In this document: positions 1 to 7,385 of the stretch, one piece after another
Position numbering within the stretch: position 1 is the first letter of the stretch
Layout of the letters: each line of letters starts with the position of its first letter
Origin: Alistipes sp.
GTDB taxonomy: Bacteria > Bacteroidota > Bacteroidia > Bacteroidales > Rikenellaceae
DNA: 64,000 nucleotides
NCBI GenBank assembly: GCA_017938765.1
Contig: JAGBAX010000027.1
Location: 62,001 to 126,000 of the forward strand
Direction of reading: 5' to 3'
The notes under the pieces: generated by a model
Seen by the model: the letters and a program-made list of their open reading frames with translations, nothing else
Databases searched by the model: none
Told to the model about the DNA's origin: nothing
Translations under genes and position numbers: made by a program

Positions 1-1
1 C

Positions 2-1252
2 TTCGGATTGCAGAGCCTTCTACAGATTGCCGCTGCATCTACACTTGAGAATGGAGGTCTTACTTTGGCGGCAGTAACTATTTCAGATAAACCACACTTT
101 GAGTATCGCGGAGCGATGTTTGATGTATGCCGTCATATCTTTACTGTAGATGAAGTAAAGCGTTATATAGATATCCTCGCACTTCACAAAATCAATAAGT
201 TCCACTGGCATCTTACAGAGGATCAAGGTTGGCGAATTGAGATTAAGCATTACCCTGAGCTTTCGCAGGTTGGTGCATATCGTAATGAGACAATCATAGG
301 TAGAAATCGTAAATCTAAGGTTTATGATGATACACGCTATGGTGGTGTATTTACGCAGGATGAGGTGCGCGAGGTTGTAGCATATGCCGCTGAGCGATAT
401 ATAGATGTTATCCCAGAGATTGAGATGCCTGGCCACGCAGTAGCGGCTCTCACAACTTATCCACATCTCGGTTGTACTGGTGGCCCGTATGAGGTATGGA
501 CTCGTTGGGGTATTAGTAAGAATATCTTCTGCGCAGGTAAGGAGAGTACATTTGAGTTTATAGAGAATGTGCTTACAGAGGTGCTTGAGTTGTTCCCATA
601 TAAATATATACACATTGGTGGTGACGAGGCTCCGCGCGATATGTGGAAGAGGTGTCCACACTGCCAGAAGCGTATTAAGGATGAGGGTCTGAAGGATGAA
701 AATGAGCTTCAGAGCTACTTTATGGAGCGCGTTGAGAAGTGGCTCAACGAGCGTGGTCGCTCTATTATTGGCTGGGATGAGATTCTTAAGGGTGGCATCT
801 CAAAGAGTGCTACGGTAATGTCTTGGCGTGGTAGTAAGGGTGGTATTGCAGCAGCAAAATTGGGCAACTATGTTGTTATGACTCCAAATACCCACTGTTA
901 TATTGACTACTATCAGACATCAAACCCTGTAGAGAATGGCGAGCCTCTTGGTAATGGCCGTTTCCCAGTAACACTTCGCAAGACCTACTCTTTAGACCCA
1001 TACGCAGGGCTTAATGAGCAACAGCAACAATATATTAAGGGTGTTCAGGTTAATCTCTGGACAGAGTATATCGCTACATTTGACCATATTCAGCATATGC
1101 TTTTGCCACGTGTTGCCGCTCTTGCAGAGACTGGTTGGTCTTATGGTAATAAGGATTACGACGATTTCGCGCGTCGTATGCACATTCTTCGTAGACTCTA
1201 CGACAAGAAGGGGTTTGTCTACGCTCCATACTTCTTTAACGGAATAGAGTAA
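2..1252 (+). CDS. beta-N-acetylhexosaminidase, GH20 (5' partial)
   Basis: This is a family 20 glycoside hydrolase that would remove terminal N-acetylglucosamine or N-acetylgalactosamine from glycans. The reading frame is open to the window edge, so the N-terminus (signal peptide and accessory domain) is missing. The visible part starts near the catalytic barrel with YRGAMFDVCRHIF and HWHLTEDQGWRIE, and has the family catalytic pair in HIGGDEAPRDMW (Asp and Glu codons at about 623-628). This is substrate-assisted catalysis: Glu is the acid/base and Asp orients the acetamido group. The stop overlaps the next ATG by one base (TAATG), so it is co-transcribed with the transporter and dusB. The fold assignment is secure; the natural substrate is not visible. 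Confidence 0.93.
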   Translation, partial: FGLQSLLQIAAASTLENGGLTLAAVTISDKPHFEYRGAMFDVCRHIFTVDEVKRYIDILALHKINKFHWHLTEDQGWRIEIKHYPELSQVGAYRNETIIGRNRKSKVYDDTRYGGVFTQDEVREVVAYAAERYIDVIPEIEMPGHAVAALTTYPHLGCTGGPYEVWTRWGISKNIFCAGKESTFEFIENVLTEVLELFPYKYIHIGGDEAPRDMWKRCPHCQKRIKDEGLKDENELQSYFMERVEKWLNERGRSIIGWDEILKGGISKSATVMSWRGSKGGIAAAKLGNYVVMTPNTHCYIDYYQTSNPVENGEPLGNGRFPVTLRKTYSLDPYAGLNEQQQQYIKGVQVNLWTEYIATFDHIQHMLLPRVAALAETGWSYGNKDYDDFARRMHILRRLYDKKGFVYAPYFFNGIE

Positions 1253-2145
1253 TGCACTATCTCTCGTCACATACGCTGCGCACTATATCTATGCCTTTTG
1301 GTATGGTTATAGGCGCGCTGTTGTGTCGTCAGATTGTGGCTGTAGATAGTTGGAGTGGCGGAATGCTTACTCCAGTGCTGATTTTTGCAATGCTCTTTTT
1401 TACCTATTGTAGGGTAGATGTTACCAAGATGCGCATCACGATGATGCACTTTTGGCTCTTTGCAGCGCAGATTATTGGGGCGATGATTCTCTACACACTC
1501 TGTCAGCCATTGGGTGAGACAGTCGCTCAAGGAGCGATGATTTGTGCTCTTGCACCTATTGCTATGGCGGCTGTGGTTATTGGTGGAATGCTCGGTGCAA
1601 ATATTGAGAATATGACCACATATAGCCTGCTGTGTAATATCGGAACTGCCTTTGTAGCTCCTTTTATCCTCTCGTGGGTAGGAAATGGAGAGTGTACTCT
1701 TATGCAGATACTTACAAAGGTTGCGCCACTGCTTATTGCTCCTTTTGTAGCAGGGCAGTTGTGTCGCTTTGCGCTACCTAAGGTGGCTTTGTGGGTGGCT
1801 GAGCATAGTAGAATATCGTTCTACATATGGCTCGTGTCGCTTATGGTTGTTGTCGGTAGAACTACAGCATTTGTTATTGACCACAGCGCAACCGACCTTA
1901 CTATAGAGATTATTCTTGCAGCGGTGGCGGCAGTGATATGCGTTGGGCAGTTTGCTTTGGGTCGTAAGATAGGCGCAAAATATGGCGATAAGGTGGCTGG
2001 TGGACAATCTTTGGGTCAGAAAAATACTGTTCTGGCTGTCTGGATGGCGCAGTCGTTTCTCAATCCCGTCTCGTGTGTTGCACCTACGGCATATATCGTA
2101 TGGCAAAATATAGTTAATTCATATCAGATATACAGAAAGAAGTGA
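1252..2145 (+). CDS. Bile acid:sodium symporter (BASS)-family transporter
   Basis: A 297-residue polytopic inner-membrane protein with about nine hydrophobic segments. The C-terminal motif GQKNTVLAVWMAQSFLNP followed by a Pro-rich helix is typical of the BASS/SBF family, a NhaA-like fold. Family members carry bile acids, pantoate, pyruvate or other organic anions with sodium, so the substrate here is open. It starts inside the stop codon of the hexosaminidase and its own TGA overlaps the start of dusB, indicating translational coupling. A steroid-reducing operon lies 34 kb away, which makes a bile-acid substrate tempting, but nothing in the sequence demonstrates it. Confidence 0.8.
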   Translation: MHYLSSHTLRTISMPFGMVIGALLCRQIVAVDSWSGGMLTPVLIFAMLFFTYCRVDVTKMRITMMHFWLFAAQIIGAMILYTLCQPLGETVAQGAMICALAPIAMAAVVIGGMLGANIENMTTYSLLCNIGTAFVAPFILSWVGNGECTLMQILTKVAPLLIAPFVAGQLCRFALPKVALWVAEHSRISFYIWLVSLMVVVGRTTAFVIDHSATDLTIEIILAAVAAVICVGQFALGRKIGAKYGDKVAGGQSLGQKNTVLAVWMAQSFLNPVSCVAPTAYIVWQNIVNSYQIYRKK

Positions 2146-3167
2146 TGAAAATTGCAGATATATCTCTTTGTGATAGAGCCCTTTTTCTTGCGCCAATGGA
2201 GGATGTTACAGACCCTTCGTTCCGATATATGTGTAAGCTCTTTGGTGCCGATATGGTTACTACAGAGTTTATATCCTCTGATGGGCTTATCCGAGATGCG
2301 AGAAAATCACTTGCAAAACTTGAGATTTCGGACTTTGAACGCCCTGTGGGTATCCAGATTTATGGAAATCAGATAGAGCCGATGGTAGAGGCTGCAAAGA
2401 TTGCTGAAACTGCAAATCCAGATGTGATTGATATAAACTTCGGCTGCCCGATGAAGAAAATCGCGGGTCGGGGTGCAGGTAGCGGTATGATGCGCGATGT
2501 GCCACTTATGGTTGAGATGACGCGCCAGATTGTAAACGCTGTCCGTAAGCCAGTAACAGTAAAGACTCGCCTTGGGTGGGACGATGAGAGTAAGAATATT
2601 GAGGAGATTGCTCACCGATTGCAAGATGTAGGTATTGCGGCTCTTACAATTCATGGTCGTACTCGCTGCCAGATGTATACGGGCGAGGCGGACTGGACTC
2701 TTATTGGCAAGATTAAGAACGACCCGACTATCCATATTCCCATTATCGGCAACGGAGATATTGACTCGGCTGTAAAGGCTAAGCAGATGTTTGACCGCTA
2801 TGGAGTGGATGCAGTGATGATTGGTCGTGCAACATATGGTCGCCCGTGGATTTTCCGCGAGATTAGACACTATCTTAACACTGGCGAGATTCTTCCGCAA
2901 CCATCTGTCCTTGAGCGTATTGCTATTGCAAAAGAGCACCTTGCCAAGTCGGTTGAGATTAAGGGAGATAGGGTAGGAGTGTTTGAGATGCGCCGTCACC
3001 TGTCTAACTACTTCAAGGGTCTGCCGAACTTTAAGGAGACGCGTATGAAACTGGTTACACTTACTGATGTTGACGAACTTCAAGATACAATCTCTTCTAT
3101 CGCTGACCGCTGGGGAGACTACGACTTTGGCGAGGTCGTTCCTCCACCACTCTCACATGATATATAA
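2145..3167 (+). CDS. dusB: tRNA-dihydrouridine synthase
   Basis: An FMN-dependent TIM-barrel enzyme that reduces uridine to dihydrouridine in tRNA. N-terminal LAPMEDVTDPSFR, DINFGCPMKKI, the catalytic-Cys neighbourhood, KTRLGW and IHGRTR, and the FMN phosphate-binding GNGDI and MIGRATYGRPW are all present, in family order. Length (340 residues) is normal. ATG at 2145 overlaps the upstream TGA by one base; an in-frame GTG three bases earlier (2142) would also work. It is the last gene of the three-gene plus-strand unit, followed within a few bases by a hairpin terminator. Confidence 0.95.
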   Translation: MKIADISLCDRALFLAPMEDVTDPSFRYMCKLFGADMVTTEFISSDGLIRDARKSLAKLEISDFERPVGIQIYGNQIEPMVEAAKIAETANPDVIDINFGCPMKKIAGRGAGSGMMRDVPLMVEMTRQIVNAVRKPVTVKTRLGWDDESKNIEEIAHRLQDVGIAALTIHGRTRCQMYTGEADWTLIGKIKNDPTIHIPIIGNGDIDSAVKAKQMFDRYGVDAVMIGRATYGRPWIFREIRHYLNTGEILPQPSVLERIAIAKEHLAKSVEIKGDRVGVFEMRRHLSNYFKGLPNFKETRMKLVTLTDVDELQDTISSIADRWGDYDFGEVVPPPLSHDI

Positions 3168-3168
3168 T

Positions 3169-3198
3169 AAATGCGAGCCGTAAAGCTCGCATTTGTTT
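3169..3198 (+). terminator. Intrinsic terminator after dusB
   Basis: A perfect 10-bp stem (AAATGCGAGC / GCTCGCATTT, 3169-3178 and 3185-3194) with a 6-nt loop, followed by a T-rich GTTTGTT tail. It lies between two converging genes and could serve both strands. Confidence 0.85.
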
Positions 3199-3217
3199 GT
3201 TCTACTATCTTGTTCTA

Positions 3218-3679
3218 CTACCTTGGACCACGACCCGGACCTCCCTGTCCGCCGTGTGGGCGCTGTGGGCGCATAGCCTTCTTTTCAACCATAAAGATTT
3301 TAGAGAGTTGCTCTGGAGTGAGGTGATTCTTGAATACACGCATATACTCCTTCTTGCAGGCGATAATATCGGCATCAGCATTTAGTTGGTCCATAACCAT
3401 GCGGAAAGCGAGCTTTTCGTCAATCTCCTTGCCGTTGTAGCCATCCATAAGGGTCTTCAAATCCTTGCGAATCTTACGAATCTCGCCTTGGTAGGCAAGA
3501 TATACTGGGGCGAACTTCTCCGCCTGCTCTGGAGAGAGCTGTAGCTCTTCTACTAAACCTGCGATACGCTCTACAGGAGTCTTCTTTGGACCTTGTCCTC
3601 TACCTTCGCCCATCGGTGGCTGAGCTACGGCCATATTCACAGCGAGTGCTGCACAGATAATTACTAAAATCTTCTTCAT
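3218..3679 (-). CDS. Spy/CpxP-like periplasmic protein
   Basis: A small secreted protein of 153 residues. The N-terminus MKKILVIICAALAVNMAVAQ is a signal peptide with a probable cleavage after AVA. The body is helical and charged, with two LTxxQ-type motifs (LQLSPEQAEKF near residue 46 and NHLTPEQLSKI near 117), the hallmark of the Spy/CpxP fold of periplasmic chaperones and envelope-stress sensors. The C-terminus is a low-complexity Pro/Gly/Arg tail (QRPHGGQGGPGRGPR). It stands alone with its own promoter. Function as a chaperone is a family-level inference. Confidence 0.75.
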   Translation of the reverse strand: MKKILVIICAALAVNMAVAQPPMGEGRGQGPKKTPVERIAGLVEELQLSPEQAEKFAPVYLAYQGEIRKIRKDLKTLMDGYNGKEIDEKLAFRMVMDQLNADADIIACKKEYMRVFKNHLTPEQLSKIFMVEKKAMRPQRPHGGQGGPGRGPR

Positions 3680-3706
3680 GTTAGTGTTGTTTTAATGTTC
3701 ACACTA

Positions 3707-3714
3707 CAAAGATA
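3707..3714 (-). promoter_or_regulatory. Bacteroidota -7 promoter element for the Spy-like gene
   Basis: TATCTTTG on the minus strand matches TAnnTTTG, 27 bases upstream of the ATG at 3679. Confidence 0.6.
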
Positions 3715-3806
3715 GTAAAAAATTGGAAAATATGTCAAATATGGTGTATAAACATCCTTTAATAGTGAGAGTGAAATGTTCTAAATGGGCAAGAATATGT
3801 TGTATA

Positions 3807-3828
3807 TAGGTAATTATACCTACCTTTG
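3807..3828 (+). promoter_or_regulatory. glsA promoter with overlapping inverted repeat
   Basis: TACCTTTG (3821-3828) fits the TAnnTTTG -7 element and lies 43 bases before glsA. A 6-bp inverted repeat, TAGGTA (3807-3812) and TACCTA (3817-3822) separated by ATTA, overlaps the first two bases of the -7 box. A protein bound there would block the promoter, so it is a candidate operator; no regulator is identified. Confidence 0.5.
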
Positions 3829-3871
3829 TTATCTCAAATATGAATATATTTGCTAATAAAGTATTGCTTCA

Positions 3872-4702
3872 ATGGGAATTAGAGTAGATATACGTGGAAT
3901 TATCAAGGAGCGTTCAGGTAAAAATCTGCCATCATGGATTACTTATCCTCTTGAAAGGCTTATCCATCAGCAGGAGCTGAATCAAATGCTTGAAGAGGTG
4001 GAGGGGTTTGACCATAAGCAGACTCTTGACCATGTGTTACGTAGTTGGAATATGACATGTGAGCCTATTTTTACTACACCGCTTGATAAGAATGAGCGTT
4101 ACATTTTTGCATCAAATCACCCTTTTGGTGGTTTGGATGGTATGTTGCTTATACAGCTGTTACAGCGTGAGTGGGATGATGTGGGGGCGATAGTAAACAA
4201 TCTGCTGATGGCCATTGCTCCACTCTCTCCTTATTGGGTGCCAATTAATAAGTTTGGACGTCAGAATAGTAATGCTTCTCAACTCTATGATGCCGCATTA
4301 AGCTCTCCTACTAAGCAGATACTCACTTTCCCTGCGGGCGCTTGTTCTCGGCCAATAAACGGCAGTGTGGTAGATACTGAGTGGAAGTTCCGCTTTGTGA
4401 AGGATGCTGTGAGGTATAATCGCAAGATTGTTCCTGTCTATGTAGAGGGCCAGCTCTCTTGGCGTTTTTATACTCTTTACCGACTGAGAAAATTCTTTGG
4501 TGTTGGCGTAAACATTGAGCAGGGACTTCTCGTAGACGAGATGTTTCGTCAGCAGGGAAAACATATTCGCGTAGTCTTTGGAGCCCCTGTTGATGTTCAG
4601 GCTCTTGAGGGAACATTTGCTGAGAAGGCTCTTGAAATGAGAAGAAGAACTTACGAACTTCAAAAACACCTAACTGATGAAGCCAATAATATCGCACGTT
4701 GA
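3872..4702 (+). CDS. glsA: Glycine-lipid O-acyltransferase (PlsC-like)
   Basis: A 276-residue acyltransferase of the lysophospholipid acyltransferase family. SNHPFGGLDG (near residue 82) is the HX4D catalytic motif, and FPAGACSRP (near 153) corresponds to the second substrate-binding block. It is followed by, and overlaps by 26 bases, a GNAT-type N-acyltransferase. In Bacteroides thetaiotaomicron such a pair (GlsB and GlsA) makes glycine lipids: GlsB attaches a 3-hydroxy fatty acid to the glycine amine and GlsA esterifies the hydroxyl. The pairing makes this assignment stronger than either sequence alone. No membrane helix is obvious, so it probably acts at the inner-membrane surface. Confidence 0.8.
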   Translation: MGIRVDIRGIIKERSGKNLPSWITYPLERLIHQQELNQMLEEVEGFDHKQTLDHVLRSWNMTCEPIFTTPLDKNERYIFASNHPFGGLDGMLLIQLLQREWDDVGAIVNNLLMAIAPLSPYWVPINKFGRQNSNASQLYDAALSSPTKQILTFPAGACSRPINGSVVDTEWKFRFVKDAVRYNRKIVPVYVEGQLSWRFYTLYRLRKFFGVGVNIEQGLLVDEMFRQQGKHIRVVFGAPVDVQALEGTFAEKALEMRRRTYELQKHLTDEANNIAR

Positions 4703-5576
4703 TAAGGAGTTGATTCTTAGTGAACTCTCTCAATTAGAGAAAGTACGTGATACCCATTATGGGGGTAATGAAATTTATGTTTTTGATGCTCTTCACTCTC
4801 CTAATCTTATGCGAGAGGTGGCACGTCTGCGCGAGGAGGCATTTCGCTCTGGCGGTGGTGGTACGGGAGAAGAATTAGATATTGATGAGGATGATACAGC
4901 ATCAGATGGCTATCATCAGCTTATTGCGTGGAGTCCTAAAGATCAGGAGATTATCGGTGGCTATCGCTATATTATTAGCCACGAGAAGCATCCTCACCAT
5001 ATGTCTACGGAGCACTATTTTAAATTTTCAGAGCTTTTTCGTGAGGATTATCTCCCTTATACAATTGAGCTTGGTCGCGCCTTTGTGCAACTCAAGTACC
5101 AGGCTTCGGGCGATTCAAGAAGTATCTATGCATTAGATAATCTTTGGGATGGTATTGGAGCGCTGATTGCTTTGCATCCAGAGGCTAAATATCTACTCGG
5201 AAAGGTTACAATGTACTCTTCATATAACGAGGAGGCGAGAAATATGCTCTTCTACTTTTTGCAGAAGTATTTTCCAGATAGACAGCATCTTATTGAGGGT
5301 ATACACCCGCTTGAGATGAATATTGATACAGAAAAGTTTGATAAAATATTTACTGGTGAGAGCTATGCTGAGAATTATAATATTCTTCGCCACGCTATAC
5401 GCGAGTATAATGAGATAATTCCACCGCTGATTAACGCCTATATGAACCTATCAAGCTCTATGAAGACCTTTGATACTGTTCCAAATCAGGAACTGGGCGG
5501 AGTGTATGAGACCGGTATTTTGATAACTATTAAGGATATCTATCACGAGAAGTACGATAGGTATACCAAGTGGTAG
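4677..5576 (+). CDS. glsB: Glycine N-acyltransferase, hemolysin/OlsB-like GNAT
   Basis: A 299-residue protein of the OlsB/hemolysin-type acyltransferase family. Visible family features are EVARLREEAFR with an acidic stretch (EELDIDEDD), IIGGYRYI, and TIELGRAFVQLKYQ, followed by DGIGALIALHPEAKYLLGKV. It should transfer a 3-hydroxyacyl group to glycine, the first step of glycine-lipid synthesis, using acyl-ACP or acyl-CoA. The ATG lies inside the end of glsA, so the two are translationally coupled. Its TAG abuts the stop codon of the converging acyl-CoA reductase with no base between them. Confidence 0.82.
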   Translation: MKPIISHVDKELILSELSQLEKVRDTHYGGNEIYVFDALHSPNLMREVARLREEAFRSGGGGTGEELDIDEDDTASDGYHQLIAWSPKDQEIIGGYRYIISHEKHPHHMSTEHYFKFSELFREDYLPYTIELGRAFVQLKYQASGDSRSIYALDNLWDGIGALIALHPEAKYLLGKVTMYSSYNEEARNMLFYFLQKYFPDRQHLIEGIHPLEMNIDTEKFDKIFTGESYAENYNILRHAIREYNEIIPPLINAYMNLSSSMKTFDTVPNQELGGVYETGILITIKDIYHEKYDRYTKW

Positions 5577-6536
5577 TTAGATGTTTATCAAGAAATTCAT
5601 CACATCTACTTCGTCTGCGTAGTCATTTAGGTTAGGGTATTGAGCCATGCCAAATGGTACACTGCGTGAATGAATCTTTTCAGCCGACACAACGCACTGT
5701 AGTCGGCTGTCGTTTTGTTTAAGCCAATCTTTAAATTCGCTAATGTCGTTGTAGCGACAGATGTTTATGCAGCTTATAAAGGGTGAGAAATTCGCCTCGC
5801 CCTCTACTGTTATCGCACCGCCACAGTCTGTGAAATTTTTGCCTTGTAGTGTCAATAGCGCGCTGGCGTGGCGGTAGTTGTTGTTATATCCTTCGGGCAT
5901 TTGTGGCACTGTGAGACTAAAACTTAAAGCCTCTGGTGCGAAAATCAGCGATACATTTCTGCAACCTAAACCAGAGTAGGTAAAGATGTCTTTTGACAGA
6001 TTGTCAATATCTGTTTCGCTCTCGTTTCCTGTAAGCACAGCTACAGAGTGGCGCGAGCCACGAATTAGGGCAGGGATGTCGCCAAACATAGCCCTGAAGT
6101 GAAGCGCAGCACTGTCACTTCCTGTGGCAATCACAGCATCAACCCTTTGACCGTTGTACTGCTCAATATTAAGCTCTGGCTCAATGTCTGTGAGCTGACC
6201 TACTATATACTCCATAAGCACTCGGTCCTTTGAGGAGTACTTTATAACAGCAGTGTTGCCACTTGCAATAACGTAGAGAAGGTCTGCAAAACCTACGGCG
6301 GGGATATTTCCCGCCATGATTATTGCAACCTTTTTAGGTGTGTGTGCGGGTATAGAGTAGCCGGAGAGCCATTCGCGGAGTTTGTCGGCATCTAACATCT
6401 GCTCGCAGATGGCATCAATGGCAGTGCGTATTTGACAAAACCAACTATTCTGTTGCTGCGCACGGTCAATTACTGATTGCGGAATGCTCTGTAATCGTGC
6501 TGAAAGCTCAGTAAATATCTCTATAACACCTTTCAT
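5577..6536 (-). CDS. LuxC-like acyl-CoA reductase
   Basis: An aldehyde-dehydrogenase-superfamily protein related to LuxC acyl-CoA reductase. The nucleophile region SGLGCRNVSLIF contains the expected Cys, and KVAIIMAGNIPAVGFADLLYV and GSRHSVAVLTG are nucleotide-binding and hinge segments. ATG at 6536 is preferred to an upstream in-frame ATG at 6581, because the longer form would run through the -7 promoter box and a terminator hairpin. The product is then 319 residues. Reduction of acyl-CoA to aldehyde is the family activity; the physiological substrate is unknown. No lux genes are nearby. Confidence 0.75.
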   Translation of the reverse strand: MKGVIEIFTELSARLQSIPQSVIDRAQQQNSWFCQIRTAIDAICEQMLDADKLREWLSGYSIPAHTPKKVAIIMAGNIPAVGFADLLYVIASGNTAVIKYSSKDRVLMEYIVGQLTDIEPELNIEQYNGQRVDAVIATGSDSAALHFRAMFGDIPALIRGSRHSVAVLTGNESETDIDNLSKDIFTYSGLGCRNVSLIFAPEALSFSLTVPQMPEGYNNNYRHASALLTLQGKNFTDCGGAITVEGEANFSPFISCINICRYNDISEFKDWLKQNDSRLQCVVSAEKIHSRSVPFGMAQYPNLNDYADEVDVMNFLINI

Positions 6537-6540
6537 ACAG

Positions 6541-6548
6541 CAAAGATA
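6541..6548 (-). promoter_or_regulatory. -7 promoter element immediately before the acyl-CoA reductase start
   Basis: TATCTTTG on the minus strand, with only four bases (CTGT) between it and the ATG at 6536. Transcription would start at or within a few bases of the start codon, implying a leaderless or near-leaderless mRNA. Confidence 0.55.
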
Positions 6549-6571
6549 GTAAATAATATTCAATATACGAA

Positions 6572-6598
6572 AAGAGGCCATCCGCTGGATGACCTCTT
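6572..6598 (-). terminator. Hairpin terminator after the coiled-coil membrane protein
   Basis: A 12-bp stem with one mismatch (6572-6583 and 6587-6598, 3-nt loop), followed on the minus strand by TTTCGTAT. It separates the gene at 6617-7012 from the acyl-CoA reductase. Confidence 0.6.
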
Positions 6599-6616
6599 GT
6601 GTAGTATAGTTCAGAA

Positions 6617-7012
6617 CTATTTTTTCGCCTCTAAGATAGGCAGATTAGCCTCTGTAGGGATATATACAACCTTGTCTGGAATGTTATTCTGCTGACGCAC
6701 CCAAAGATACTGGATGTAGGTTGTAGTCAGTGAGCCATTCTCAATGCGGATAGCCTCAGCTGCACCCTTTGCGCGCTCAATTTCTGCCTGTGCGTTTAGT
6801 TTCTCAGCCTCAAGGTTTGCCTTTGCCTCCTCAATCTTAATCTGGCGATTCTGCTCAGCCTTTGCAAGCTCAGCACGGCCGCTCATCTCCTGCTGCCATA
6901 CGTTATACATAGGAATACCGAACATAAGTCCGAGAATTACGCCCAGTGCGATAAGTGCAAGCACAACAAGTCCCCATATTGTGCTAGCTGTAGCGTTGTT
7001 TTGGTTTGCCAT
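6617..7012 (-). CDS. Small single-pass membrane protein with coiled coil
   Basis: A 131-residue protein. One transmembrane segment (about residues 13-34, WGLVVLALIALGVILGLMFG) is followed by an Ala/Glu/Lys-rich helix (residues 43-90: ELAKAEQNRQIKIEEAKANLE and similar) that should form a coiled coil, then a short conserved end with YLWVRQQNN and VVYIPTEANLPI. The helix and tail resemble the C-terminal part of SPFH/prohibitin-like proteins without the SPFH domain. Function unknown. It lies downstream of rpsU but behind a terminator. Confidence 0.7.
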   Translation of the reverse strand: MANQNNATASTIWGLVVLALIALGVILGLMFGIPMYNVWQQEMSGRAELAKAEQNRQIKIEEAKANLEAEKLNAQAEIERAKGAAEAIRIENGSLTTTYIQYLWVRQQNNIPDKVVYIPTEANLPILEAKK

Positions 7013-7046
7013 ATTATTTAATGTTTAAGAGAGTTTAGTGTTTATT

Positions 7047-7074
7047 AAAAAAGGCTGTCCGATTGGACAGCCTT
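7047..7074 (-). terminator. Intrinsic terminator after rpsU
   Basis: A perfect 10-bp stem AAGGCTGTCC / GGACAGCCTT (7051-7060 and 7065-7074) with a GATT loop; on the minus strand it is followed by a T run (complement of 7047-7050). Confidence 0.9.
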
Positions 7075-7081
7075 GGGTTTG

Positions 7082-7276
7082 CTACTCAGCCTCCTCACGG
7101 TGAAGCTTCTCAACATAGATAGCGTGTGCCATTCTCTCGCGCTTTGAGATAGATGGCTTTGTGAAGTACTGGCGAGCACGAAGCTCCTTCAAAACGCCTG
7201 TACGCTCATACTTACGCTTAAACTTCTTAAGAGCGCGCTCAATGTTCTCGCCCTCCTTTACCTGCATGATAATCAT
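7082..7276 (-). CDS. rpsU: 30S ribosomal protein S21
   Basis: A 64-residue basic protein beginning MIIMQVKEGENIERALKKF and continuing KFKRKYERTGVLKELRARQ, the standard bS21 sequence. It sits on the 30S platform near the anti-Shine-Dalgarno region of 16S rRNA, a part of initiation that differs in Bacteroidota. It is flanked by a strong terminator and by a 109-base gap upstream, so it is probably transcribed alone. No clear TAnnTTTG box was seen upstream. Confidence 0.97.
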   Translation of the reverse strand: MIIMQVKEGENIERALKKFKRKYERTGVLKELRARQYFTKPSISKRERMAHAIYVEKLHREEAE

Positions 7277-7385
7277 AATATTTTCTCTTTTTTAATTTGT
7301 TGTTCTAATTTAGTTTATTGTTTTCGCACTTTGGGTCATTAGTTCGGACTGTTAGTGTCACTGCCCCCCCCAGTCTGCCGGCTGT
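7277..7385. other. Intergenic gap with a run of eight C
   Basis: 109 bases between rpsU and the helix-hairpin-helix gene. The only notable feature is a homopolymer of eight C at 7364-7371, unusual in this moderate-GC, A/T-rich intergenic DNA. No ORF, promoter motif or convincing hairpin was seen. Confidence 0.5.

Noticed and set aside
5577..6581. Longer acyl-CoA reductase starting at 6581
   Set aside because: The extra 15 residues would be encoded across a -7 promoter box and a terminator hairpin and do not resemble the family N-terminus.
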